A stretch of DNA of 64,000 nt, taken from Mycteria americana (Eukaryota > Chordata > Aves > Ciconiiformes > Ciconiidae). A program made the translations under genes and the position numbers. Below the pieces are notes generated by a model. The model saw only the letters and a list, made by a program, of their open reading frames with translations. It did not search any database and was not told where the DNA came from. Below, one piece after another: positions 35,772 to 48,843 of the stretch (position 1 is its first letter; every line of letters starts with the position of its first letter). Where the stretch lies: positions 152,815,519 to 152,879,518 of the forward strand of contig NC_134366.1 of assembly GCF_035582795.1 (NCBI RefSeq). The letters run 5' to 3'.

Positions 35772-38700
35772 AATTTACAGGGGCTAAAGAAACACATCTT
35801 CTATGCACAGCCAAGAATTTATGATTAGTCTAATAAAAATGTTAACGGTCCAATAAAGTAATTACTATCAGTCCAGTTATACAGTGATATACTAATACTG
35901 ACAGTCCAAATTGTCCAGTTATTACAGCCCATTCCCAGGAAGGATACCCACTGCTCAGCACCCACCCTGCTGCCTGGGGCTGTCCTCATCCTGCCTGGCC
36001 CCTCTGCATCCTAGGGTCAACGGCACCGGTCTTCTCCAAGAAGGGAAGGGGGATCCTGGGAGGAATACGATGTTAATGTTCATAGTTTTCCACCTCATGT
36101 TCTCCAGGAGGAGTATGACTGATGCTGGAGGGCTCCTTCCTCCTCACTGTGGGTCTGTCTGGAGTAATTTTTATATGTTTTCTAACAGCCTGCTTACTTG
36201 CTCTTTACTCATTGGTTTGCAGTTCCATCTTTTGTCTGAATTTGCTATATATAGCATATTTTACTTATGTTGGAGGCGCATTGTTTGTTGTTATCCCTAA
36301 AACGGGTTTAACCCAATCCACAGGGTTGTTCTCATCTAGTGACTAACTGACCACGTGTGACTTTTGCTTACAGTCCTGGCACCTTTAGTATCAGCCTGCA
36401 CTTGCACCTTGAAGGCCTCTGCTGTCACCCTGTGCTTGTACTTGCAGGGACTCCTGTTACAACGCCCTGTTACCCTTCAATCACCATAAAGCTGTAGCTT
36501 TCTGATAACCTAATGAATGTTTTATTAGCACAACCTAGTCGCACACACATCCTTGCTTTAGAGCCAACTCTGTCACTTTACAACAAGAACAACCCACCAG
36601 AAGACACACATTCAGACACATACAGCCACAGACACAATACTCCGTATCTACTAGTTGTGGCAAGATCACTGGTAAGTTGTCAATTTATAAACACACCCAG
36701 TGCACTTAAGGAGAAACAATCTGGATGATGGCTTCAAAAACTTCCACCATGATCATACTTCCATAGTCATAAATCAGTGGTATTAAAGGTGACGAGGTTT
36801 CAGAGCACTGTCCTCTTCCATGGGCTTCTGCCAGCTGCCTCCATCAGCTGTTGGAGATGCCCCCCCTATACAAGAATTTGGTATCCAACCCTGGTCATCC
36901 GAGGTGGTCCTGGAACATCTTGGTCCCACCAGGAACACTGCTATCCTGGGTCACAAATCTTTTCTGAACTACAGAGAAACTGTCAAGAATATAGTCCCGG
37001 TGATTCCTGGCAGTTCATGTCTCTCAAGCCCATATGCTGGCTTCCCCAGGATGGATGGCTGCTCTACTTTTCAGGATTTTCTTCAGCTCTTTTGGGGAGA
37101 CTTTGTTCAAGAGTAGGAGTCAGGTTTTGGACAGATCACAGATAACATCAAAGTTTCTTCGACATGAACGTGAGCAGTAAATACAGCAGTGGCAGAAGCA
37201 CCAAAAAGCAGTTGCAATGGCAAGTGCAATGGCAGCAGTGGTGGGCAGTATGTTCTTGCAGTAAGGGGATGTCAGTGTGGGGAGTGCACAATTATTGAGG
37301 AGTCTGCTGGAGCAGTCACTTACCATACATGAGACAGGAAAGTGCTGTACGTGGCACACCAGAAAAGGCCCAGGGGTGAGCTGGTGGAAAGCCTGCTGGA
37401 TATGGACCAAGCAAGCTCCATGGCTACGCAGTGGGGATGCAGCTAGGCTGCTCTAGAAGGGACTAACCTTGACATTTTGAAGACAGGCTACAATAGGCTG
37501 ATGCCTTCAGAAGTATAGCTGCCAGCTGCCCATAGCCAAATTTGGATCTCGACAGAATTTGGACTACAGAGAGTTCATCTGATACTCCTCACATGAAAGG
37601 CAAAGTTTTTCATTTATCTCCACTCTTACAAATTTGTAAAGTCTGGGTTACTTTTAATTATATACCTGGGAAAATCAATAAATTAATCATTCCAGATCTG
37701 ACTATGTGTTACTCCTTTTTGATCTAAGTGGCTATCACAATTCATGTCATTTGGTTTAGGAGGACATTTTGATGACAGATCCAGGTATCTCTGATGTAGT
37801 CCTGTATATTTATAGACAGTATACAAAGTCAGGTTGCCCTGGCCACGGCAGGATGCAAGCAATGGGAGATAATTCCTCTAATGTCTCCAAGCACTTCTGT
37901 GACCAACATTTGCTGAAAAGTTTTGTCTCAGCTCTTTCTCCTGGCCACGTCAGCACTGCTTCTCTCACTCAACATCCTTAGAGTTAAGCACATCTCGTGA
38001 CAGAAGCAAGTGATCCACGCTCCCAGTCTCTATGTCCTCCTTGGAAGATCCTGCAGTGATTCAAAATTTGCCTTTTTCATACATCAGAAAACCTTCCACT
38101 GGTGGTTTAAGCACATGAATTACATTGCAAAGCAATGAGAAGTTACCCCAGGGATGGTCAGTCACCCTGTCTGAGGTGGGAGGTCGGTCATTCAGAACCA
38201 AGAATTGGTAACTTCTCAAATGCATTTGATTACTTGTGGTTATCCACTTAGATTAATGGAGAAGTCTTTCCTACTGCCTCAAGTACGTTGTGTCCTGGAA
38301 GTCCACTGTCATAGGTATTAATAACTGAGGGCTTTTGTTTTGGATGCTTTTGAGGAAGCTGGAAGGCTGCTCTCTAAGAGGAGGTACTGCTGGTTCTTAT
38401 TCACCACATTTATCAACACCTTACGGACCTCTCCAGTGGTAAATTAATGATCTTTTCTTATTAGCTCAGGATATCCTGATTTATGTCTGCTCAGTTCTTT
38501 GAACTGTTTCTCTTCAAATTCAAATGGTATTTATCCCCCATACTTTAACAGTCAGTGCTACTGAATTCTTAGATATGTTTCTGTCCTCTCAAAAACCTGT
38601 TAGAGATTTGCTTGAGCAAACCCAGGTGACCACTTTTGTGACATGAGTAGTACAATAAGTAAATATATCTTGACACTGTTCTCAGACGGCCTGTTGGACT

Positions 38701-41700
38701 TTAGAAAAGTAATAGCACCTTCCACTTCTGCTGGATATTTGGGATGTGTTTGAGGTCAAAAGAAACAATGATTTCCTTCTTCACATGACAGACAAGTTCA
38801 AGCTTTGCTTAGCCACACCAGTGCAATTTAGTATAAATTGTTTCTACTCTATGATTTTCTTCCATGTATCTAAAAGAGCAGTTTAAAACTCAGTGGGGAT
38901 AAGTCTACGTGACATCTTTCTTCCTCCATTGACTGACTACTTTGGTTGCACCTACCAGAAGTAAGTTTTGATTCAAGTGACACTGATTTTCACTTCTATT
39001 AAGACCATTGCATACCACGCTGTCTACTTTGTTAACCTAAAGGCTTTAAAATGAGTGTATGCTGCACATTCTCATGAATTCCTTTATATTGCCGATGTGG
39101 TATAAGGCGACTTAACTGTGGGTGAAAATCAGTGGGTTTGTATTTTTTCCAAGGTTTTTGTTTATATAATTTTATACAATATAACAATAAATTACTTTTG
39201 TGCATGTTCACAAGTGAAAACAGCCTCTTTATTCATTCAACATGGATTGTGCTGCTGCTGTTCTCCCACAATAGCCCATAATCCAGAAGAAACCATGTTG
39301 CTTTACCACAAATTAGTATGAAAGTAGAAAGCTCTAGTAATGCAGGGTTGATTTTCTTGCCTTTTTATTGCTTTCAAATTCAGAAACAGGTTAAAACCAG
39401 CACTTGAACTGACACAGCTAGAGCTCCTGAATATAAAGCAACTTTAGATTCTTCCAAATTGGTAGAAATTTGAGAATTCTTTCCTGGCATTCGACAGTTT
39501 CACTCACACAGTTCATGTAGAGCTCAAACAAAAGCTTAGCTGAATTATTCTCTTTACTCCCAGGAGTGTAGAAACCTTGTATTTGCTCGTGACTGAAGAA
39601 AAGACACAATGCAATTGGCAGAGATGCAGAAACATGTATATCTTGGCAAAACAGGCACAGAGAGGAGAATGGAACGAGGGAAACATGAATTATGGAATTA
39701 TGGAAATGTCAATCCATTGGATTAAATCCTGATGCTAGTTATATCAGCAACAAATACATTAAAATTTTTTATATGATAACAGAATTTGTTTTTTGTCTTC
39801 CATTAAAAACGTTAGTATCTGTTTTTAGTAAAAATTACTCCACAACACTTGTTTAAACACCTTCACCTGAGTTTTGCAAAGGAAGTTGAATTAACACGTG
39901 AGGCACGCGTTAGTATAACGCAAGTGCGAAGAGGAGAATAGAAACAAACCACTATCTATGCTTGTTATTACTGATTTGAACTTATTTTCAGTCCCTTTGC
40001 GCAGGAGCAAATAACTGGTCTTGAGTGGTGAAGAATGAAGTTCCTAGATACCTATTTTCAGTTCTTACTCTATGCTAGCTGTTATGACATTTTGATGCAC
40101 AGAGACAGTAAAATTGGATTTATGAATCCAAGGGCCAAACTGAAAAATCCTAGCTACATTACTTCAATTACATTTCCAACAGAAATTGAGTTGGGTGAGT
40201 TAAACTGATTTTGGTCTTGTCTATCCATTTTGCTCTACTGACATTTTGAAAAGGTCCCAGGAGCTGCATTACAGTACTTTTGGTATCGAATTTCCGTTCT
40301 CTTTCTGACCTCTGTAAACAGTGCTGCCATCCCTGGATGTCCCTGCTCCCCTTTTTAGAGACTTGGACTGCTCGGTTGGCCTAGTCCCTTAAGTGCTGTC
40401 AGTATCCTTAGGTCTGTATCAGCTACCAGCCATGATCAGCCTCTCCATCTAGATGCTCAGTAGACCTATGGCCTCTACTACTATGCCGGGATTGTTTTGC
40501 TTATCTTCACTTTTCACCACGGAAGTTATTGGTCCTACAGCATGGTACCACTGCAAAGTTGGACCAGGCATAGAACCTCATCCCAAACTTATCCCTAATG
40601 CAACCACTAAAAACAATGTTCTAGGAGAACGGTACTTCCAGCATATCATGATCCTAATTGAACCTCTCAGATGGTCCTTAAACTGCCTGAAAGTTTGAGT
40701 AAAGGATCATCAGTGCATGGGGTGACCACTGGTGGCATGGAGTGACTCACCATGGTCATTTGAGCCCAGATGGCCCAGCACAGATATAAATGCAACTTAC
40801 AGCAGTGCAGGACTAAAATTAAGGTCCTGAGGCAGACTTCCAAGACAGTTAAAACTGATAATGAACACTTAGCCATTGCTAAGTCATTGTCCTCTGCTAC
40901 TGTGAGGATCTGAACTGTGTTCTGTTGTGGGACAGGGGCATCACACCAACATACATGAGTGTCTCTGTGGAAGAAGACATGGGCATCCTTATCATTCAAG
41001 GGCAGTTTGGGTCCTCTGAGGACAAAGACAACCATGATGATTAGGCTGCTGTTGGTAAGGAAGGCCAGAGAAGTTTCCCATAAACACTAAGTGTCTCTGT
41101 CTCACAGAAGCTCTCTAGGATCCAGGAGATGATGGTGTGAGCGCCTTCGACTTTCCCTTTGTAAGAGGGAATGTTTTATGGATACTTCTCAGCCATATTC
41201 CCAGTTTGGAAACCAAGACCACAGGCCTTCACGAAGCAGTGCTCTGAGAAGGGAAGGTTAGGATTCCTGCGTCACAGACATGCATAAATCCCACCTCGCA
41301 TCTCAGGCTTCTCTTTTCTTTTTGCTTATATGCCACATTTTTGCTTTGCTTTGCCATTCTGCATGCTACATAAGATTCTTAGCAATTGCCCAGAGCTGAG
41401 CTTTATAAATTCCATCCGCATCCAGCAAGTAAATTCTCGCCCAGCCTCCTGTCTGCCCTGCTCAGAGAAGCAAAGAGCCTCCTGGCCTTTCTCCTCTGCT
41501 TCTCATCCCACTGCCTCGGAGAAGCCCATCTCTCTGTCCCTTCCCCCTTGCCTCCTGGCCTTCCTTCTTTATTTGAAGCTTTACTTTTTGGCTTTTGGCT
41601 TCCTCTTTCCCCTGCAAGTTGAACACATCCAGTTACATGGCAGAAAGTCCAAGAAAGAAAATGAAGGCACAAACATGGAACCAGTAGACTTTGTTATAAA

Positions 41701-44700
41701 AATAATGTAAAAATACATTAACGGAGTAGTGGTTAGCCCCTTCTCTGACTCCCCTTCTCTCAAATCGTCTGTCAGTCATAGCTGATATCTGTGAATTACC
41801 AAAACTCTGCTATGCCAGGTGGGAAGACAAATTTGAATGTTAACTAGATGTAGTCAAGAAAATGTATTTTGTGCTTAGAATCAATTCCTTGCTAATGAAG
41901 CATTTTTTTCTGTTTGAATGACCTGCTGAGATTACTAGTGACACATCCTAAAGCCTTTCGTTTCTCATTCATTATTGGCTTTGTCTATTTTTATTTTTTT
42001 GTCTAACAATATTTCATACTTCACACTTCATTTTTCTGGCATAATTTGTATTTGAGATGCTTTCACACTCACACAGTTGGCTCCATAATCTTTCTGACTA
42101 CAAATTCCTGGATGGAAAGGCTTCATCTCCAGACGTTGACTGGTGATATAATGGTTGATCATAACAGCAAGGATGAAAAGACATGGAATAAGACTGAGAA
42201 AATGAGACTTATATAATTTCTAAGTCTTAACAGTGGTCAGCACTATCTCCCAGGACATGGTATAACTGGTTCCATAAACATATTTTGCAAATCCTGGTTT
42301 AAAACAGTAATGCTGACACAAGTCCTGGAGTGCAGCAGATTTTATTAACCTGAGAAATGAGTTGTTATGTGGTTACAGTTACCCTAAGATCTAAAGTGTG
42401 ACTCATTTTTGTATTCTGCATTGATCTCGGGCAGAACTGTACGTCTCAGCTGAAAACATATTTAGTATTCTGCATGATGTTTTCATTTTGTAATAGCTCA
42501 GGAGCACCTGTGAAGAAGCTTAGGAAAAGCAGATCCATTCATTATTTCTGAGTATTAAAACCATAAGATTCAAATAATTTTACTGTTATCCTAAACAGTG
42601 ACAAAAAAATTGACAGAAAACAACTTGCTGTTCTATTTGTAAAGATGATGGATACAGTGATCGTGATACTTTCTACTTAATTCTTACACATTAACGATAA
42701 CTTTACTCCACAGAATTTCAAAGAAATGCTATTAAAGATAAACAGGAAATTGTGAGGCAATGAAAACCAAAAATTCATACTTCCTATCTGAACCTCTTCC
42801 TTCACAGTTTAGCAAATAGTGAATCTGCCTCTCCAGAAATCCCACTGGCAGGAGGTGTTGGGAGGATGTACTTACAGATAGATTTGTTTCTTTGTACAAG
42901 GTTACGTAGTTCCCCAGAACTTGGGAAGTCCCTGCAGCACAGGACTGTTATGATGGGAAGACAGTATGCGTTAGCTGGGTATGGGATGGGTGTAATTACC
43001 AATACCCTGGAACAGTGCTGTGGATGCTCGTTAGTCTGCCTTTAACATGTTGATTAGTACCTTTGGAATCACCTTGTAGTAGTTAGTGCCTGAGCTTCCA
43101 AAACTATTGTTTTCTTGTATCCCTGGGATCCTCATGTTTCAATAAATATCTTGAACCACCAACTTAAAAAGCAGCATTTGAAATGTGTGTGAAGTCAATC
43201 CAGCTTTGCTAATTGCACATCGTATTGATAGGGACAGTTCAACTCAAGTTAATGCATCAGTGTTTTGGAGGGAGGGAAGAACAGAGCTACACCATGCCCC
43301 ATTAAGTCAGGACTTTCTCTTTTGCTGTCAGCGTCACCTGTACCTTGCCTGTGGACTCTAACAGAGTGCTTGGTTTGTATCAGTCTTTTCCATTGGAAAT
43401 GACTCATGCCCTGTAGCACAGATTTCCTCTTCCCCAGCCTTTGTGGCATTGTCCAAAGTAAGTACCGCCCCAGCCGCAGAGAGGAGGACGTAAGAGGGGC
43501 TCTGTCGGGAAAAACACTCACCGTCGCTGCTACTGTTACCGTCACCCAAGAAGACAGGCTGCAGACTTATCAGGAGTGAAGGCAGCTGCTAGAAGTCCAC
43601 AAGGAACGAAATATCCTTGATCACTCGTAGGAGGGTTTACTCTTTACAAGCATATTTCCTGTTTAGTTTACATTGTGCTTAATATCCGAGGCTAGGTGAG
43701 GTAACCTGTTGGGAAAGGAATACTGTTAGCATAATCACTGTTTTATTAAAGCAACGCTATAAAGGCACAGTGTTGTCATTTATAGACAAATGAAAGATGA
43801 GATCCTTCTAGCATAAAGGAAATCAACATCTTCTTATGTGTGGGTTCCACAACCCACACAGCCATAATATTTTGAAGGTCTAAATAGGTCATACTTTGTT
43901 CAGGGAAGAAGACACGGGTTCCAAGTACCCCGTAATGAGGTTAGCACACGGCAATGCATAAACCTTCTGGCTTTCTCAATACTCTTCCTTCTCCGGTTTT
44001 CATTGCTGTTGTGGGTTGGGGGGTTATAATTTAAAGACTTCATGGAAAAAAATGCATTGTAAAGAAAGGTTTATGCTGACACAGCTGCATGAGATTGGAG
44101 AAGTGCTCAGAAAGCATTAACTCATCAAAGACTGGATTTTCTAAATAACTAGGAAATTATTGTAACACATCTGTGTGTTCTTACTAAGCCTTTCTCACAA
44201 GTTTATGTGTTCAATTAAATGTTAGAGTTTTGACTTAGGAAACACATTCTGTTTATAAACTGAAATGTTTTCCCTGACTATTACTGTCAACTAATAAGTA
44301 TAAATTATATCAATAATGCTGTTTTGTCTAGTTTTTTTAATTTCCAAAATCTATTTGAGAAAAAGACAAGAATTACACTTTGCAATTTTAAGTCTCAAAA
44401 CAGGATTTATTGGTGCCATCTACTGGCTATTTAGTCCTTTTAAATTTCACCAAATTATGAATAATGTGTTTTAAATGTAGAATAATAAGAACATTATGAA
44501 CCTTATAACTGAATCAGCCAACATCAAACTATGTAATTGGCAAATCTGTAATATTTAAATTACATTAAGTCAAACTTTGGTACAATGTTCCAACAGCATA
44601 ATTCAGTTATGAAGCTTTTAGATGTGCCAACAGGAGAAAGCTTGAGCCAGCATACAACTGCTCGTGTGCAGAATCCAAGCACTAAGGCCACACGCATACA

Positions 44701-47339
44701 AATCCCTTGTGTCTCAGAGCTCGGCTTCTCCTTGACAACTGCCGACCATTTGAGATCCTTCCTCCCTAATGCATGAGCACGTGAGGCACTAACATGTTCA
44801 CGCAGCAGGTAAACGTGGTCGCATTGCTGTTTGCCTTTCCTGGAGGGATGCCCCCACAAAAATTTGAAGGAGAAAAGGGTGCTTCAGTTCATAGCCCAGG
44901 CAAGCTGTCAATGTTTCTGCAGAGCATGGGTTTAAGCTAGTCGATGGAGCACGGGCAGACAACCTGTTCCACTACATCCGTCGCACAGGTGTTAGGAGCC
45001 AGCAGAGCTTGGAAGGGAGCTGCCGTCGGCCACTGCTGAACCCCCTCTGCTACATTTGTCGAAAGGTGTCTGAAGATGACCTAGGATTTAAACAAGGCTC
45101 TAAATCACTTAAACTCTTTGTAGTAAAAATTGCTAAACTATAATCATTTGACGCAGTGCCAGAGAAACATCAGCAAATTAATATTACATTGGCTGAAACA
45201 TTAACAATGTCTCTAGCGCCAGGTGAGCCAAGTACTTACACATCCAAGTAGCTGCATCCCTCATCAGCAATATATTTGAGCACATGCTTAAAATACTTAA
45301 TCATACTTAAAGGTGCTTTGCTAGATACCAGTGAGAGTGCTCACATTCCTCACTCTAGTTAGTCAAGACCTTTACAGAGCCAGAAACAAATATATTTAGA
45401 TCACGGCTCTGAGAACCAACCTCTGGAATAACTTGCTTAGCAACTAGGTTGTGAGCAAAGAAAGTATATTAATAATGTGATTGAAGAAAGGGCTCATCCT
45501 TCCTTTTCTCTGCCTTTTCCCTCTTCCTTCTCTGCCTCCCTCTGCCTTCTCTGCCTTTTCCATCTTCTAACAAAAACATGAGAGTCTTTAAGGAAGGAAA
45601 ACAATGTTATTTAGCCATATCTGTTGTTCAGAGATTTAATTTATGTATGAAAATGCATTCTAATGGAGGGAACTAAGCCATCACTTTATATAATGCCATA
45701 TTTATACGGTATGATACTAGCAGAGCTTAAAGCTAAGGCTGCTAAACTCCTCACGACACCCTGTTTTAAGGTGCTTGTTACTTTGACAAATTTCTGTGGT
45801 TTGGCTGAAATTTCCACACCTTGGATTTTTGTCTGGTTGTTTCAGCAAAATTTCTTATTAAGCTTTCATGAAAATCATGTAAGACATGCTGGTTTTCCCA
45901 TATTAAAATTATAACAGAAGCTTGTCTGAGAATTTGTCAACCCTACATACTGGGAAGCAGGCTTTTCACTTGGTATAGATGGTCCTAGATAGTTCTGCTG
46001 CCATTTCCATGAAAATGCCTATAGGCTTAGTCAACAAAATTAGAAAGGAAAGAGACTTCACTAGAAATCTGCTCAAGTGTGAATCTGCACTGAACACGTC
46101 CTGTCCCTGCAAGGTTTCGGTGTATCTGAGGAATTGATGGTGTTCCTGGAGCGGAGAGCAACTCAGCAACTTCATCAAGGGCTGAGCAAGAACTTCCCTA
46201 GAACAGCTTCTGCAGATGCGGAGTGGGGAGACTCTCTCTTCCATGCTCCTGGTGCTTTCACTGCCAGAGCCACAGGGTGTGTGGCCTCTCAGAGCTCATG
46301 AAAAGAAAAATGTTAGTATTTCTAGGATGGGAAGTTGCTGTTAAGAGACTAGGGCAGAAGCCAGCTGGAAGATGAGAACTGGAATGACAACAGACGATAA
46401 TGTAGGTGTCTTCATACAGTCGAGCACATTCACTTCCACAACCTGCAAACAAGATTTCATTAATGTCACTTGTGAAACCTGCTGGGGAAATGTCAGTCAC
46501 CTCCCCATTCAGCTGCTTGTTCCTACAGCAAATTTAACTCCATTACAGCTATGTGGATCTGCGGCAGGTAGGTACAGTCCTCCTCATGATTCATACAGGT
46601 GCTAAAATGGTTTCACATAAGGGAATCTGGAAGAGTTTCCTGTTTCTGTGGGGTGACACAGGAAACGCTACACAAAAGATCTACATGAAGAGAGAGCTTT
46701 TAGATGCTTGTGGTCCTCTGAATAACCTCCACCATCCATGGACAGATTTTCTGGGTAAATGTGCTGACTGCAAAGGCTAGCTTGGGGCACACTAGCAGAA
46801 AGGCAGTGCTGCCTGAACGTTGTCAAACCATTTCTAAGCCTGGTTTGCATGTCTCGGCATCTGGTGTTTCCTGTTCCAGTCCTGGAGCGCAGAGTGAGTT
46901 TGCATGGCTAAACAGCAGCCTGTTGAGACTTCGGGTGGCTCCGTGCAGAGAAATTCGGTCATCTCTGCCTAGTAACCTTCAGCATTTCTATAGTTAGGTC
47001 CCATTAGCTCAGGCCTGTGTTTGTGAACACAGCTAAGCGCTGCCGGACATGCATGTGGGGGGTGCGTGGTCTCAGCCAGCAGCAGACGGTGCAGCGGGAG
47101 GACAGTTCACACATCCTTGAGCCGGGTCTCTGGAAGGCAGCCGTAGCCTAAGCACTAGCGTCCAGTGCTCCTCCCTCGCCTGGACGCTCATTTCCCTTTG
47201 TTCTCACCTCAGCATCCCTTTCCTTAGCAAATACCTCAGGTCATCTCCCTTTCCCTCATTAAATTCAATCGTTCCACATCGACTCCGAGGATCGACCTCC
47301 TCCTCAGCCTTAGCCTCATCTAACCAGCATCCGCACCCG

Positions 47340-48600
47340 CATCTCACGAGGATTCGGGCGTCGTGCAGGACGCTGGCAGCGGGGGCGCGCAGCGCGGGGC
47401 CCGGCCGCCTGCTGCCCGCGGAGCCCTCGCGCCTGGGGCAGCGGCGCGGCCGGCTGCGGCCCCCCGCCTGCTTGGGAACGGGCCTCGGAGTCGCTTCCGC
47501 AGGCGGGACAGGTTCATTTCCCGACGCTTGAAATCGTCGTCTTATTTATACAGCGTACTGCAGAGTTAATGCTGAGTATTTTTATGAAAGCCCAAGTGCC
47601 AGGCATCGTTCGACGGATTTTTCATGCCGTTCGCACCGGTGCCTCCAGCCCCGGAGACTTTCCCACCCGAGGCTTAACCTGCACCCGAGCTGCGCTGAGG
47701 CGCGGACAGGCCTGCGCGCCTCGGGGCCGCGCCGGCGGTGGCCGGGCAGGCGGCTGCTCGCTGTGGCGCCCGGAGCCCCGCACAGTGCCGGGCAGGCCCC
47801 GCCGTGACCGGACCCCGGCCCGCAGCCGGGGACGGGGCGGCCCGCACCTTCCCGCCCCGCCCCCGCCCGCCAAGTATCGCGCGAGCACGCCCCCCGCCTC
47901 CCGCCGCCAGACGCCACATCCTGTCGGTGGCGCGGGGCGGCCGCGGCCATCGCAGCCGCGGCGGGGAGGGGGCTGCCGCCGCCGGGCCGGCCCGGGTGAG
48001 TGCGGCGGGGCAGGGGGCGGGGCCCGGTCCCGTCGCGGGGAGCGGCGGCTCCTCCTCGGAGCGGCGCGCGGCGCCCCGGGGCGGCCGCCGAGGGGGAAGC
48101 GTCTATCGGGAGGCGGGTCCCGGTGAGGGGGCGTCGGGGGCGCGGCCCGGGCGTGGCGGGGATGCGGCGCCGAGGCCGCGCCCGGCGAGCCCCGGCTCCT
48201 GGGCCGACTTCTCGGCCGGCTCCCCGCCCGGCCCCGCGGGCGCCGCTTCCCAGGGCGGGGCTGGGAACCGAGCGCCGACGACGGGGCGTTGGGAGCAGCG
48301 GTGGCTCCGGGGCCCGGGCGGGAGCGGTGGCCAAACGCACCGCTCCCCTTGGGCGAGGCGGCGCTCGCCGGGACGGGGCGCAGCGGGAGCGCGGGCTGCG
48401 CCGTGCCGCGGCCCCTGCGGGGTACGTGGGGGCCGGGGGCAGCCGCGGGCGCTGCCCCGGCGGAGCGGGGAGTGGGGGCACGGGGATGCGGTGCGGTCCC
48501 GGCGGGAGCTGCCCCGTCTCCTGCAGGCTTGTGAGGAGGCCGAGTTCGGCCTTCGGGCGGGTGGTCGCCGTCGGGTTTTTTCTGCTGTTGATGCCTCTGT
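47340..48600. promoter_or_regulatory. FZD6: CpG island: FZD6 promoter and exon 1 region
   Basis: About 1.2 kb of extremely GC- and CpG-rich DNA precedes the FZD6 coding exon. Core-promoter-like elements cluster at 47850-47960: tandem GC boxes (CCGCCCCGCCCCCGCCCGCC), an ETS-type ACATCCTGT and a YY1-like CGGCCATCG. A TTATTTATA element at 47543 is a weaker candidate. Long ORFs of 266-387 codons that cross the island on both strands are rich in Arg, Gly, Pro and Ala, show no domain, and are composition artefacts. Confidence 0.8.
47880..47995 (+). other. FZD6: Probable FZD6 noncoding exon 1 (3' end defined by donor)
   Basis: A consensus donor GTGAGT at 47996 follows the promoter-like cluster of GC boxes, an ETS motif and a YY1-like motif. 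The exon would end at 47995; its 5' end is a guess. In human FZD6 the first exon is, as I recall, untranslated and the start codon lies in the next exon, which agrees with this arrangement. Other GTGAG sites downstream in the island (for example 48122) are alternatives. Confidence 0.45.
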
Positions 48601-48623
48601 CCTGTCTTTTCCCGCTTCTGCAG

Positions 48624-48695
48624 CGTGCAGGCTCGAGGAAGAAGGGATTTAGTAAAATCGCGGCCAGCCAAAATGGGGAAATACCTAAAGCAGTG
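48624..48695 (+). other. FZD6: Possible alternative FZD6 noncoding exon
   Basis: A strong acceptor (CTGTCTTTTCCCGCTTCTGCAG ending at 48623; long pyrimidine tract) and a GTGAGG donor at 48696 bracket 72 bases just upstream of the coding exon. It contains an ATG (AAAATGG) followed by a short frame. It may be an alternative untranslated exon or a pair of unused splice-like signals. Confidence 0.35.
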
Positions 48696-48815
48696 GTGAG
48701 GGGCCCGACCGTCTGCCTGACTGTCCCTGTCCTTGCCTTGCGCTGGAACCAGCAGAGGAAGATGTGTGTTTTTATCCTTGCGCAAAGCCCATCTGTCTAA
48801 CTACTGAACAGAGCT

Positions 48816-48824
48816 ATGTGCTGA
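48816..48824 (+). promoter_or_regulatory. FZD6: Two-codon uORF before the FZD6 start (if transcribed)
   Basis: ATG TGC TGA lies 19 bases upstream of the FZD6 ATG, within the exon if the acceptor at 48810-48811 is used. Minimal uORFs so close to the main start can lower translation. An in-frame TGA at 48805-48807 also shows that the main frame does not extend upstream. Confidence 0.4.
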
Positions 48825-48843
48825 AGTTGGAGGTCCTGACAAA

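Larger units (their letters stand above)
29991..47340. other. Intergenic region between BAALC and FZD6
   Basis: About 17 kb with no recognised gene. It includes a 56-bp tandem duplication at 31.5 kb, homopolymer runs, a CpG-rich patch at 34.9-35.4 kb and a cluster of medium-length ORFs without recognisable domains (35911-36346, 36777-37145, 37120-37410 minus, 40453-41035 both strands, 41330-41710). None of these ORFs has a splice context or family signature I can name. Unspliced long noncoding RNAs could be present but cannot be seen. Confidence 0.6.

Noticed and set aside
37542-37727. Peptide with a 'YIPGKIN' stretch, considered as a retroelement RNase H end
   Set aside because: A single short resemblance with no neighbouring motifs in order; not enough to call an element.
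40667-41035. 122-codon minus-strand ORF, considered as an envelope or transposase relic
   Set aside because: No diagnostic motif of any retroviral or transposase family could be identified. Kept only as part of an unexplained ORF cluster.
47582-48800. Long ORFs (266-387 codons) on both strands across the FZD6 CpG island
   Set aside because: Very GC-rich DNA rarely forms stop codons. The translations are Arg/Gly/Pro/Ala low-complexity, overlap one another in several frames and have no domain or splice support.
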